A stretch of DNA of 64,000 nucleotides from Apium graveolens (GCF_009905375.1 NC_133653.1:98403852-98467851), one strand, 5' to 3'; counted from the stretch's first letter, positions 12,416-23,069 are shown. Program-made: numbers and translations. The notes: generated from the letters alone by a model not told the origin.

Positions 12416-13007
12416 TGTTAGATATATTTGATAATGTCATGGCTAATATAATTTATGTTTAGTTTTCAGATCTTACTTGAACAGGATAAATTAGTACTTA
12501 CTGGAAGTCAGGACTTAAGGATATCAGTACTTATATTATCAGGAGATAATCATCAGAAGATGGATATCAGAACTTAAGTGCTAAAGGACGTTCAGATAAG
12601 GACAGTAGTTGATTAAAGGAAAGAAGATCGAGATAAACATAAGAAGAGATATGCATGAAGAAGGAATTCTATGAAGAATAGAATACTTGGAAGAAAAGAT
12701 ATCTGATTGATATATTTTAGGAAGCAGAATTATATTCCATATCAATTAGCGATTATCTTGTAACTGTGTAGTATATAAACACAGACATAGGGTTTATACT
12801 ATAAGTGTTATCATATTCGAGAAGATTATTCATTGTAACCGTAGCAGCTCTCGTGATATTTATTCATCACTGAGAGGTAACAGTTCCATGCTGTAACAGA
12901 TTTTATTGTTTCAATAAAGTTTGTTTTCTGTTACTTGAGTTTTTAGAGTTCGATTTGATTGTACTTTACACTGTATTCACCCCCTCTACAGTGCGTGTGA
13001 CCTAACA
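12416..13007 (+). repeat. 5' LTR of copia-1
   Basis: Starts TGTTAGATATA and ends GTGACCTAACA. It contains a TATATAAAC box at 12772-12780, a plausible Pol II TATA element, and AATAAAG near 12915 as a possible polyadenylation signal. It is followed after two bases by the PBS. Confidence 0.95.
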
Positions 13008-13009
13008 AG

Positions 13010-13022
13010 TGGTATCAGAGCC
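13010..13022 (+). other. Primer-binding site, tRNA-Met(i), copia-1
   Basis: TGGTATCAGAGCC is complementary to the 3' end of plant initiator tRNA-Met. It lies two bases past the LTR, the usual position for priming minus-strand DNA synthesis. Confidence 0.95.
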
Positions 13023-13063
13023 TATCTGTTAACGCACATACAGTTTAAGATCCAAACACAATC

Positions 13064-15398
13064 ATGTCTGACACAGAAACTCCAACTAAGCCTACCAAAA
13101 CTGAAGAACCTCCAAAGACACAAATTCAAAGTCGGTATGAGACCATCGGAGTTCCCATACTAAGACCATCTGAATATGCCATATGGAAGGTGAGGATGAC
13201 CATGTTTCTGGAAGCTACAGATCCAGAATATCTTGATAGAATCAAGGAAGGACCTCACAAACCAACCAAGCTCGCTGTTGTAGTTGCAGGTGAAGCAGCA
13301 AAGACTGTACCAAAGGAGAAGAGTGATTATACTGCTGAAGATATCGCATCAATTGCTAAGGATGCTAAGGTACGACACTTACTGCATAGTGCCATTGATA
13401 ATGTAATGTCAAACATGGTAATTAACTGCAAGACTGGAAAGGAGATATGGGATGCTCTGGAAACAAGGTGTCAGGGAACTGATACAATTAAGAAGAACAG
13501 GAAGACAATACTCACTGAAGAGTATGAACACTTTGACTCAAAGGCTAATGAGTCATTGACTGATTTATATGATAGATTTGTCAAACTCTTGAATGATCTG
13601 TCACTGGTTAATAAGGAGTATGATCTTGAAGATTCAAACCTTAAATTCCGGTTAGCTCTTCCTGAATGTTGGGATTTGAAGGCAACAACAATAAGAGACA
13701 ACTACAGTCTTGATGAAACAACTCTTGATGAAATTTATGGAATGCTCAAGACTCATGAACTTGAGATGGAACAAAGAAGCAAGAGGAAAGGTGGAAAGTG
13801 AAGGACAGTTGCTCTTAAGGCTGAAGAAGAATCCCCCAAGGCAGCTACCTCAAGGAAAGACAAGGGTAAAGCTCTTTTCACAAAGTCTGATACTGAGTCA
13901 TCAAGTTCTGAATGTGATGATGACTCAGATTCTGAAAGCTTGCCTGAGACTGATGCTGATGAGGAAATGATGAAGCTGTGTGCTCTTATGGTGAAAGGGA
14001 TCACAAAGATTGCATACAGGAAGTTTAGGAAGGGAAAGAAGTTTTTCAGGAAAGGCGCAAGTTCTGATAAGAAGAATTTCAGAAGATCTGAGGGCAGAGG
14101 AGGAAAGTCTGATAGAGGAGATTATACCAATGTCAAATGTTATAACTGTGGTGAGAAAGGCCACATATCTCCTGATTGCAAGAAAGTGAAGGGTGACAAA
14201 GGCAAGGCTCTTGTCACAAAGAAGAAAAGCTGGATAGACACCTCAGACTCTGAAAGTGAGGAGAACTATGCTTTGATGGCAAATGCTGATAAAGAAAGTG
14301 CTGAGAGCAGTTCTGAAGCTGCTGAAACAAAGGTACCTCAGACTACTTATGCTTTTCATACTGATGATATTAATGAGTTGAGAAGATATCTTAAAACCAT
14401 GTTTGTTAGTTATAGAGATCAAACCTTAACATGTGAAAGATTAACTTCTGAAAATCTTGCTTTTAAGAAAACAAATGATTTCTTAGAAAAAGAGTTAGTT
14501 ATGTTCCATCAAACTCAGAAGGATAGAGATGATGTTTTTTATGTTAGGGATGAAGTGCTAAAAATGAATGAATCTCTAAAAACTGAGTTAGAAAAGGAAA
14601 GAGAGATTATCAGGACTTGGACTAACTCTGGCAGAACAACTCAAAATTTGCTAAGTAGTGAAAATTGGAAAGAGGGCTTAGGTTATGGAGAGGATAAGAA
14701 TGATAAAGGAACTGTAGAAATTAAGCCTGTTGTTAAGCAAAAGCCAAAGTTAACCTGTTAAGTTTGTAACTGTAAAGTCTGATAATGAGAAATCAGAAGT
14801 TAAAGAGGGATTAACTTCTGACAAACTAAAACAGGAAAAGACAGCTGAAGTAAACATAGGCTTAATGACTAAGAAGCAGCTTAAGCATAAGCTGAAAGAT
14901 GTTAAGAATGCAAACAAGGTAAAATCACCTAGGAAAAATAGGAATGGAAAGGAAGGTGTGAATAAAAGCAATGATTATAAGCCTTTTCCTGAAGCTCCTA
15001 GGAAAACGTGTCATAACTGTGGAAGTTCTAACCATCTGGCTTCTTTTTGTAGAAAGAATAAGAAAATAAACTCCTTACCTTCAAAGTCAGGAGTTAAGAG
15101 TCAGTCTGTTAGATATAAGCCACAAAATCCTTGTTTTCAGTGTGGTAGTTTATGGCATTCCATTTATACTTGTAAGGAATATCATAGTTTGTACTATGAT
15201 TATTATCAAATAAAACCTTCTTTAAAGAAAGTTTCCATTGTTCCTTCTAGTGTAAATTCTGATACAAAGTCTGATAGTGTAAATTTTGATAAGAAAAATG
15301 TTAACATAAATTCTGATGCTAAATCCGCTGCAAATGTTAACAAACTTGATAAGGCCAAAGGATCCAAGCAAGTCTGGGTCCTTAAAACTAATCATTAG
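13064..15398 (+). pseudogene. Copia-1 gag polyprotein (broken)
   Basis: Gag starts at ATG 13064 (MSDTETPTKPTKTEEPPKTQ), 42 bases after the PBS. The N-terminal capsid-like region (WKVRMTMFLEA; KTGKEIWDALETRCQGT; ESLTDLYDRFVKLLNDLS; LKTHELEMEQRS) is typical of plant Copia gag (UBN2/DUF4219-like). A TGA at 13799-13801 interrupts it where copia-D has a sense codon. After it the same frame carries a CCHC knuckle (CYNCGEKGHISPDC, 14138-14179) to TAA 14759. A one-base shift then leads into 14763-15398 with two further C-X2-C-X4-H-X4-C knuckles (15009-15050, 15132-15173) and ends VWVLKTNH-stop. The part from 14333 on is the putative intron described separately. Confidence 0.88.
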
Positions 15399-15416
15399 TG
15401 GTCTTTGTGATTGCAG
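14333..15416 (+). other. Putative removable intron between gag and protease
   Basis: Copia-D lacks exactly this interval. The copia-1 edges are AAAG|GTACCT on the left and TGATTGCAG|GGCAAC on the right, i.e. GT...AG, with a branch-point-like CTAAT at 15388-15392 (A about 25 nt from the acceptor). Removing it joins codon AAG (14330-14332) in frame to GGC (15417) of the protease and bypasses the frameshift at about 14760 and the stops at 15396 and 15408. The 1084-nt segment contains two of the three zinc knuckles. The ends share an AGG microhomology, so a simple deletion in copia-D is an alternative explanation. Confidence 0.5.
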
Positions 15417-16380
15417 GGCAACAGGAAAAATATCCTAGTTATGGACAGTGGATGTTCAGGACATATGACTGGAAATAAAGCCCTGCTATCAGACTTTGTG
15501 GAGAAAGCTGGCCCAAGTGTTTCTTATGGAGATGGCAACATTGGAAAAATATTAGGATATGGCAATATCAATCTTGGGAATGTCATCATTAAAGAAGTAG
15601 CTCTAGTCTCAGGACTTAAACACAATCTGCTGAGTATAAGTCAAATATGTGACAGAGGTTATCATGTTGATTTCTTTGAAGAACACTATGAAGTTGTGAG
15701 TAAATCTAAAGGAAAAGTTGTTCTAAAAGGATACAGGCATGGTAACATTTATGAAGCTAAGCTTTCAACAAGTACTGATGGTTCTGCAATCTGTCTGATG
15801 AGTAGAGCATCAATTGAAGAAAGCTGGAATTGGCACAAGAAACTCTCTCATTTAAATTTCAACAATATAAATAAACTAGTCAAGAAAGATCTTGTGAGAG
15901 GACTGCCAAAGTCAGTATTTGCTCCTGATGGCCTTTGTGATTCTTGTTAGAAGGCCAAACAAAGAAAATCTTCATTCAAGAGCAAGACTGAATCATCAAT
16001 TCTTGAGCCTTATCATCTACTACGTATTGATCTATTTGGTCCAGTGAATGTCATGTCTATTGCAAAGAAGAAATATGCCTTGGTCATAGTAGATGAGTTT
16101 ACTAGATACACATGGGTGTATTTCTTGCACACAAAAAGTGAAACTGCATCTATCTTGATTGATCATGTCAAACAACTGGATAAATTGGTCAAAGACTCTG
16201 TGAAAACCATAAGGAGTGATAATGGCACTGAGTTCAAGAATTTGATAATGGAAGAGTTCTGCAAAAACCATAGAATTAAGCAGGAATTCTCTGCTCCTGG
16301 AACTCCACAGCAAATGGAGTTGTTGAAAGAAAGAATAGAACTCTCATTGAAGCTGCACGTACAATGCTTGAAGAAGTAAA
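15411..16380 (+). pseudogene. Copia-1 protease and integrase N-terminal/core region
   Basis: The retropepsin active site is visible as MDSGCSGHMTGNK near 15440, in a domain that continues to the GNIYEAKL segment near 15745. The GAG-pre-integrase zinc region follows (WHKKLSHLNF near 15833; CDSC near 15938) but TAG at 15948-15950 interrupts it, where copia-D reads CAA. The integrase core keeps Asp residues in RIDLFGPV (about 16025) and RSDNGTEF (about 16215). A missing base in the PQQNG region near 16310 shifts the frame before the catalytic Glu helix, and the frame ends at 16380. Function of the family: cleave the polyprotein and insert cDNA; this copy cannot do so from one frame. Confidence 0.88.
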
Positions 16381-17315
16381 GCTTCCAACCCGGCTGAAGC
16401 TGTGCGGACTGCTTGATTTACTCAAAATGCAACACTCATTAACAAACAAGGAAAGACACCATATGAGATGGTGAAGAAAAAGAAGCCAAATCTGAAGTAT
16501 TTTCATGTATTTGGATGCAAGTGTTTTGTTCTCAAGACTCATCCTGAACAGCTATCCAAATTTGATCTAAAAGCTGATGAAGGAATCTTTGTTGGATATC
16601 CACTTTCCACAAAAGCCTTCAGAGTCTATAATCTGAGAACAAGAGTGGTCATGGAATCTATCAATGTCTCTTTTGATGACAAGAAGATTACTGGACTTGA
16701 AGATTTTATTGATCATGATCAGCTGAGATTTGAAAATGAAGACTCAAATTCTGATACTGAAAATCCTGACAGTCTAAGTCCTGATACTGTAAACTCTGAT
16801 GGATTAAACTCTGATGTTATTGAAACTGTGGTGACTACACCAAAGGAAGATGCACCTATGCAGGGGGAGCATACTCAAGATCTTACCACATCTCAAGAAG
16901 CATCAGAATAAACATCTGGCTCTTCAAGTTCTGATCCATCAAGTTCTGATAAGCCAAGTTCTGATATGGTATCAGAAAATCTAAATTCTGAAGAATCCAA
17001 CTCAGAGAGCATAGTTTCAGGGGGAGCATCAGAAAATGAAAATGAAGACATCATGGATTATGGGGGAGCATCCAGTTCTAGAGAAAACCTTCCATCTGCA
17101 AGGAAGTGGACTAAATCAAATACACCTGATTTGATAATTGGAAATCCTGATGCAGGTGTCAGAACTAGAACAGGTACTTCAAACGAATGTCTTTACAATT
17201 CTTTCTCTCTCAGACTGAGCCAAAGAAAGTGGAAGAAGCTCTTCAAGATGCTGATTGGGTGCAAGCAATGCAGGAAGAGCTAAATGAATTTGAAAGAAAC
17301 AAAGTCTGAACCCTA
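16381..17315 (+). pseudogene. Copia-1 integrase C-terminal part and linker to RT
   Basis: Two frame segments (16468-16911, 16966-17283) carry the integrase C-terminal region (KYFHVFGCKCFVLK; FVGYPLSTKAFRVYN) and an acidic Ser/Asp-rich linker built from repeated NSDxxN units. TAA at 16909 and a frameshift near 17200 break it. The reading then enters the RT N-terminus (QDADWVQAMQEELNEFERN) and meets TGA at 17307-17309 where the conserved residue in this motif is Trp, a TGG to TGA change. Confidence 0.82.
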
Positions 17316-18755
17316 GTGCCAAGACCAAAGAATAGATCTGTTGTTGGTACAAAGTGGGTATTCAGAAACAAAACTGACAGTCATGGCATAATTCCAAGGA
17401 ATAAGGCAAGGCTGGTTGCAAAAGGATATTCTCAACAGGAGGGAATTGATTATGATGAAACATTTGCACCAGTTGCTAGGTTAGAAGCCATAAGGATATT
17501 TTTGGCTTATGCTGCTCATAAAAAGTTTATTGTCTTTCAAATGGATGTGAAAAGTGCTTTTCTCAATGGAGAATTGGAGGAGGAAGTATATGTCGAACAA
17601 CCTCCAGGCTTTGTAGATTCCAAATATCCAGATTATGTCTACAGGCTAGATAAAGCACTTTATGGACTTAAGCAAGCTACTAGAGCATGGTATGAGACTT
17701 TAGCTCAGTTTCTTCTGGAAAGTGGATTTAACAGAGGAACAATAGATAAAACACTGTTCTACCTCAACCATGGAAAGGACTTACTTCTGGTCCAGATTTA
17801 TGTTGATGATATCATTTTTGGATCTACAAATGACAGACTTTGCAAAAAGTTTGCCAAACTGATGCAATCAAGGTATCAGATGAGTATGATGGGGGAACTT
17901 AGCTATTTTCTGGGCCTTCAAGTCAAGCAGAATGAAGAAGGCACTTTTATTTGTCAAACTAAGTACACCAGAAACTTGCTGAAGAAATTTGGAATGCTAG
18001 ATTGTTCAAGTGCATCCACTCCCATGGCCACTGCAACAAAACTGGACAAGGATACTGGTAAATCAGTAGATATTACTGATTACAGAGGTATGATTGGCTC
18101 TCTACTCTATCTAACTACTAGTAGACCTGACATCATGCATGCTACATGTCTTTGTGCAAGATTTCAAGCAGATCCAAGAGAACCTCACTTAACAGCTGTA
18201 AAAAGAATATTCAAGTATCTTAAGGGAACAGCTGATCTGGGATTGTGGTATCCCAGAGAATCAGATTTTAAACTAATAGGTTACTCAGATGCAGATTTTG
18301 CAGGTTGCAAAATTGACAGGAAAAGCACAAGTGGAAGATGCCAATTTCTTGGAGGCAGATTGGTTTCTTGGTTTAGCAAGAAACAAAAGTCAATTTCCAC
18401 ATCAACTGCAGAAGCAGAGTATATTGCTGCAGGAAGCTGTTGTGCACAGATTCTTTGGATGAAGAATCGGTTACTGAATTATGGGTTAACATATTTCAAA
18501 ATCCCTATTTACTGTAATAATCAAAGTGCTATTGCTATGACAGGTAATCCAGTTCAACACTCTATGACAAAGCACATCAGCATCAGGTACCACTTCATCA
18601 GGGAACATGTGGATGAAGGTACAGTGGAATTGCACTTTGTTCCAACAGATCAACAACTAGCAGATATCTTCACAAAACCACTGTGTGAAGCTACCTTTAC
18701 AAGATTGGTAAATGAACTTGGAATGGTTTCAGGTTCTTTCTCTAAATCTGCTTAG
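17316..18755 (+). CDS. Copia-1 reverse transcriptase and RNase H
   Basis: An open frame of 479 codons, the best preserved part of copia-1. The RT (RVT_2 type) shows [70 protein letters not shown] and the catalytic YVDD (17799-17810, about residue 162). The connection and RNase H follow: [31 protein letters not shown] with its catalytic Asp, [10 protein letters not shown] with its Glu, and [17 protein letters not shown]. The protein is translated as part of a Gag-Pol polyprotein, so the ATG at 17316 is not a real start; the frame opens after the TGA at 17307. It ends with TAG at 18753. No internal stops, but upstream breaks mean it is probably not expressed. Confidence 0.93.
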   Translation: MPRPKNRSVVGTKWVFRNKTDSHGIIPRNKARLVAKGYSQQEGIDYDETFAPVARLEAIRIFLAYAAHKKFIVFQMDVKSAFLNGELEEEVYVEQPPGFVDSKYPDYVYRLDKALYGLKQATRAWYETLAQFLLESGFNRGTIDKTLFYLNHGKDLLLVQIYVDDIIFGSTNDRLCKKFAKLMQSRYQMSMMGELSYFLGLQVKQNEEGTFICQTKYTRNLLKKFGMLDCSSASTPMATATKLDKDTGKSVDITDYRGMIGSLLYLTTSRPDIMHATCLCARFQADPREPHLTAVKRIFKYLKGTADLGLWYPRESDFKLIGYSDADFAGCKIDRKSTSGRCQFLGGRLVSWFSKKQKSISTSTAEAEYIAAGSCCAQILWMKNRLLNYGLTYFKIPIYCNNQSAIAMTGNPVQHSMTKHISIRYHFIREHVDEGTVELHFVPTDQQLADIFTKPLCEATFTRLVNELGMVSGSFSKSA

Positions 18756-20110
18756 TTTTGTTCTGATGCATCAGACCTTATGATCATTATTTACAGAAAT
18801 TACTCTCTTTGTGTATTCTGTGCTTAATTGAAAATTTGCTAAAGTACTGACCGTTGTCTGATGTAAGTTTCTAAACTCTGATTATGATATGTCTGTTAAT
18901 ATAATTACTCAATCCTATGAGGATACTTGTGCTAGATGCTGACCTAGTAATCTTCAATATACTAATGATCCCATGTTAGAAGTAATTATTTCTGTGGAAA
19001 TCTATTGACACAAGCAAATTCTGATATTGAGCTTAGTTGAATTTACTTTGTCTATCTTATTATTAAGTCACAAACTAGAATAATGCTACTCATCTGTTAA
19101 GTTCTGATGCTAGTAAATCTGTTGAATGTACTAAGTGTTAATAAACCTCACTTATCAAAAGAAATAGAAAAAAGAAACAAGGATTAAAAATCAGGTACTC
19201 CTTTGAGATCTAGAGTAAAAAAATGTGGAAGGGAAGACCCAAGTGCATTGCTGGTATTAAGTAATATGCATCAGAAAAGCAAATAAAATATTTTCTTGGT
19301 GACTTTTCACACTCTATGATTACTGGAGAAATACTCTGATAATAGCATAAATTCTAATAAGCAGTCGTGACTCACTTACACTGAGAAGCCACTCTAAAAT
19401 GGAATTTAAAAAGATGCACAAAATTAGCACAAAATAGTTGAGGTGGACTCAAGCATGAATTCATTCAATAGTAGGTTTAAGAATAATGACAGGTTTTTAG
19501 TAAAGTTTTAGTTATGCCTTATTTCTAAGATGTACTGAAGTGAATTTGACTTTACTCTTTGTCTGATATTTAGCTTAATGCACACACTCCACACTCCATA
19601 CGAATGATGAAAATAACTGTGGTGATCTATGTTATTTTAGATGAACAGTTTCTGTGTCACATTGCACAAATTCTGAGGACAAGTTCTGATTGCACGTTCT
19701 GATGATTAAGTTCTGAAGAACCTATATCAGAACTTGTGTGAGGGCTTACTAAGATAGGCATTCATTTATCGAGATAAGAAATCATGTTCTTATGACCGTT
19801 AAGTTCTGATATAAGTCTAAGTTCTGATATTAAATTCTGATTCTTTACTTGACTTATTTGTGGATAAAATTTGCAAACAGTCTCAGTTTAAACCAGAATA
19901 TGTTGAAGTGGAAGATTAACAGTCACTATATTTAGGGATAGTGATACTCGTACATGCACAGTCAATTTTTACTTGCTACTTGTGCGCATTAAACCATGTT
20001 TTACCTTTCTAATGACTGTTTTTCTTTTTCCAAGTCTGGGGAGACGAGGTAGAATTAATTCTACCTGTCAGCATTAAATTTCTTTGCGTCTCCTGGCATT
20101 CTCTTGCCTA
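18756..20110 (+). other. Copia-1 spacer between pol and 3' ORFs
   Basis: About 1.35 kb without a supported ORF. It holds many short AGTTCTGATA-like words, also abundant in the flanking coding repeats. A TATATAAAC box near its right end precedes the small ORF at 20193. Confidence 0.6.
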
Positions 20111-20116
20111 TATAAA
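20108..20116 (+). promoter_or_regulatory. TATA-like box upstream of the small internal ORF
   Basis: CTATATAAA lies about 80 bp before ATG 20193, followed by a C/A-rich leader without upstream ATG. It resembles the LTR TATA context (GTATATAAAC) and a standard plant core promoter. An internal promoter is inference. Confidence 0.4.
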
Positions 20117-20192
20117 CAACCACTTCACATCAGCCTTCCCATCAAATCTTTTATCACAAACTCACCTTCATAATCTTTATATCAAAAACACC

Positions 20193-20462
20193 ATGGTCAA
20201 TTATAATATGTTTTTGAACTATGAAACATTCAACATGGAGCTGAGCTGTGCCGATTGGCAGCAGGAATGGCACGTCACTGCCATTCCTGATGAGATATGG
20301 GACTCAGTTCCCCAGGAGGTACTCACCCACCTCCTGTTCTTCTACATGGACTACCATCGCCATCTGGAGCGATTGGAGGAGGAAAGGTTGGAAGCTCTCC
20401 GCCAGCAAGAGCGAATCATACGACTCGCTATTCTGTTTGTCGAGAGTAGGAAGAAGAAATGA
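20193..20462 (+). CDS. Small extra ORF of copia-1 (89 aa), unknown function
   Basis: The ATG sits in a favourable plant context (ACACCATGG) after a TATA-like box and short leader. The product is small and ends in a charged helix: the N-terminal half has DWQQEWHVTAIPDEIWD, the C-terminal half is Glu/Arg-rich (HRHLERLEEERLEALRQQER) and ends VESRKKK. There is no signal peptide or known domain. It lies between pol and the envelope-like ORF, where some Copia lineages carry additional ORFs. I do not recognise it; it may be a real accessory protein or a chance frame. Confidence 0.45.
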   Translation: MVNYNMFLNYETFNMELSCADWQQEWHVTAIPDEIWDSVPQEVLTHLLFFYMDYHRHLERLEEERLEALRQQERIIRLAILFVESRKKK

Positions 20463-21176
20463 TTTATTTTCTTCTTCCTGTTTTTCTTCATCATCAGCCT
20501 TGCCCTGCTTCTTGAGATAGGACAAAGGCTGTTGATGTTAGGTTTAGCAGCTTAGGGCAATCTTGTAAAAGTTCTGATGTAATTTAAATTTCATGAATGT
20601 ATTCTCTTGATATATTAATGAAATTTGTTTTTTTTCAAAGATCTTGTCTCTGAGATATTTTGTAATGCATTGATAAATCCTGATAAATATTCATATTCTG
20701 TTGACCATATAAATTTTGTTTTAAATTAAGTTCTGATTTTATTTTATCAGTACTTGCTCATCTGATTTATTTTGGTCATTTTCACTCGAATTTTTTTCAG
20801 AATATTGGTGTTGCAGTAAAAAATTGAATAAGTGGGAACAGTTTCAATTCTGAATTAAAACTGATTTACCTTGATTAATGGAATAACTGGGTAAGTGGAA
20901 CGGTTTTTCCTTGAAAAACTGCAAGTGGGTAAGTAATGATTACTGTTTTCCCGTGCCCATTAACTATTCGTTATTATTGCATGTCTGACAGGTGTCCAAC
21001 GGTTACATTTTTTTCAAAAGTATAAGTAAGACAGATAGAGGATTTTCTAATCTTTTATTCACTTTTATACTTTTTCTCTCTATTTGCTTTTACTCCCTTT
21101 CTTCTTCTAACGTTGGTTTTTCATATAGACATTCTATCAAACACCTAACAGGCACTTATAAATCTCGATTATTTTC
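20463..21176 (+). other. Copia-1 spacer before envelope-like ORF
   Basis: No supported gene. It ends in a pyrimidine-rich stretch (about 21055-21120) like a plant 5' leader or splice-acceptor-type tract, immediately before ATG 21177. A subgenomic start or a 3' splice site here would explain how the downstream ORF is expressed, but I cannot show either. Confidence 0.4.
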
Positions 21177-23069
21177 ATGGCACCTAAGGATTTAATCATT
21201 GATGGAGCTAAATTTGTTCCAAATAACTATGCTGCAATTCTTGATAATGCTGAAGCTCCGTCTGAATTGCATTTTGTGCAAGATCTTCTTGCACACAGTG
21301 AAATTGGGTATACATTGACCCAACCTTCAGTCTTCACAAGCCAACAAGTTCTGGCATTTTGGAGGACTGGAAACTTTGATAATGGTGGTCAAAATGGTAC
21401 TCCTAGTATTATTTTCGAAGTGGGTGATTCTCCATATGCAGTCACTCCTGGTACAATACGCAAGGATCTACATCTACCAGAAGGATGTACTTTTTCAACT
21501 CCAGAGGAATCAGCTCTTCAGGAGTTAATGGCCAGTTTGGGGTATGAGCAGAGTTTGGCCAAGCTTGGGCAGTTGAAACGGGCTCATATCAGGAGGGAAT
21601 GGAGCTTCTTCTTCGACTGCATCACTAAAGCTTTTGGGAACAAGTGTTCAAATTTTGATGCCATCCCTATAATGAGTCAGCACATCGGGTATGCCATCAT
21701 TAACCAAACTCATTTTGATTTTGCAACTGCTGTAATAGGTTTTATTGGGGATAGGATGACAGAGGATAGGAATGTTGTCTACTTTGCTAGATTCTGTCAA
21801 CTTATATATACTTTTTGTACTGATGAACCTCGACTAGCCAGTACCTTAACTCCACCTTTCAAAGTTGCAAAACGTTACTTTAATGACCTGGTAAATGCTG
21901 ACACTAAAAAACAAGTGGTTAGACCTTTACAGATTCCTCAGTCTGTAAAACAGATCTTAGTAAATGCTGATCCTGAATCCTATAGATCTGTTTATCCTGA
22001 TGTTCAACCAACAACCACCTCCCAAACACCACAACAACCATCAGAACATACCACCCATACTACTCAACCAAGCCTCAGGCAATATCTCAAATCATATCTC
22101 ACCACTTCACAGAAAGTTCAATCTTCATCCTCAGAACCTACTATGAAGCCCTCATCTTCCAAGCCTAAGAGGACAAAGACTGTTCCTCAAACACCTCAAA
22201 AGAGAAGGAGGATTGCTTTGAGAGATGAGTCAGACAGTGAGGAACAGGTTTCTACATCAGAACCTGTTGTCAAAGAAGCTGAGAAAGTGACTTCTCAGAA
22301 GGATTCTGGAATTGGGGGATCTAAGCTTCTCAAAAGGCTTAGAAAAATGACTGTTGCTGAAACTCCCAAGGAATCCATATCTTCAAAGAGATACAAGAAA
22401 CAGAGGGCAAAAAGGCCAATTTCAGATGGTGAGGAAGCAGCTGCTAATGAAGGAGATCAGGAATCTCTGATCTCGCAAGAACCAGAATCTGCTAAAGCCA
22501 CTATTTCTCCATCAACTCCAACTCAGGAAGCTGTTACTGAAAATGCCAACACACCATCTGTGTCTCCTAAGACTGTATCTCCTGTTAATACAGGCACAAG
22601 TGTTGATATAGATATCCAGACCTTGGTTGTGCCTGAAGTAATTTGCTTAGAAGCTCCAACAACAACTAATCCATCAACAACACCTGATACTGATGCTGCT
22701 CAAACTCCTGAATTATCTACTACACCTTCTCTGCATCTAGAGGCTGATGATCAGAATATAGGTGAGCATCAGGATATGGCTGTTGATCAGAACTTGGAAC
22801 CAGATCAGCAATTAGAGGATGCTGAAGCCTCCATTGCTACTCATACTGTTGTTTTATCTGAAGATACTGATTCTATAAATTCTGATGCTGCAAATGCTGG
22901 AGATATTGGTGATGCTGCTCCAAATGCAGATGCTGATGAAGCAGGTCCTTCAAGACATGCCCCTCAACAAACTGTTCTTAAATCTGAACTTGTTAAGAAG
23001 TTTGTTACAAGAGAAGCACCAGTGCCTTGGAGTGAAACTCCTGCAGGACAGGAGTGGACTAAGGAATGA
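21177..23069 (+). CDS. Copia-1 envelope-like ORF, N-terminal open part (630 aa)
   Basis: A long open frame downstream of pol, as in SIRE-lineage Copia elements, where the ORF is called envelope-like by position. The N-terminal 250 residues look globular (FVPNNYAAILDNAEAP; SEIGYTLTQPSVF; VLAFWRTGNFDNGG; IIFEVGDSPYAVTPGTIR; HIGYAIINQTHFDF). Residues 270-620 are low-complexity Pro/Ser/Thr/Gln/Glu/Asp, with a basic KPKRTKTVPQTPQKRRR patch near residue 335. I see no signal peptide and no convincing membrane helix, so the name should be taken lightly. The start ATG lies in TTCATGGCACC. The frame ends at TGA 23067, at the same codon where copia-0 has TAG; the ORF evidently once continued. Confidence 0.8.
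   Translation: MAPKDLIIDGAKFVPNNYAAILDNAEAPSELHFVQDLLAHSEIGYTLTQPSVFTSQQVLAFWRTGNFDNGGQNGTPSIIFEVGDSPYAVTPGTIRKDLHLPEGCTFSTPEESALQELMASLGYEQSLAKLGQLKRAHIRREWSFFFDCITKAFGNKCSNFDAIPIMSQHIGYAIINQTHFDFATAVIGFIGDRMTEDRNVVYFARFCQLIYTFCTDEPRLASTLTPPFKVAKRYFNDLVNADTKKQVVRPLQIPQSVKQILVNADPESYRSVYPDVQPTTTSQTPQQPSEHTTHTTQPSLRQYLKSYLTTSQKVQSSSSEPTMKPSSSKPKRTKTVPQTPQKRRRIALRDESDSEEQVSTSEPVVKEAEKVTSQKDSGIGGSKLLKRLRKMTVAETPKESISSKRYKKQRAKRPISDGEEAAANEGDQESLISQEPESAKATISPSTPTQEAVTENANTPSVSPKTVSPVNTGTSVDIDIQTLVVPEVICLEAPTTTNPSTTPDTDAAQTPELSTTPSLHLEADDQNIGEHQDMAVDQNLEPDQQLEDAEASIATHTVVLSEDTDSINSDAANAGDIGDAAPNADADEAGPSRHAPQQTVLKSELVKKFVTREAPVPWSETPAGQEWTKE

Noticed and set aside
21177..23069. Envelope glycoprotein of an infectious retrovirus
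   Set aside because: The name is positional; no signal peptide, furin-like site or convincing membrane anchor is visible in this ORF.
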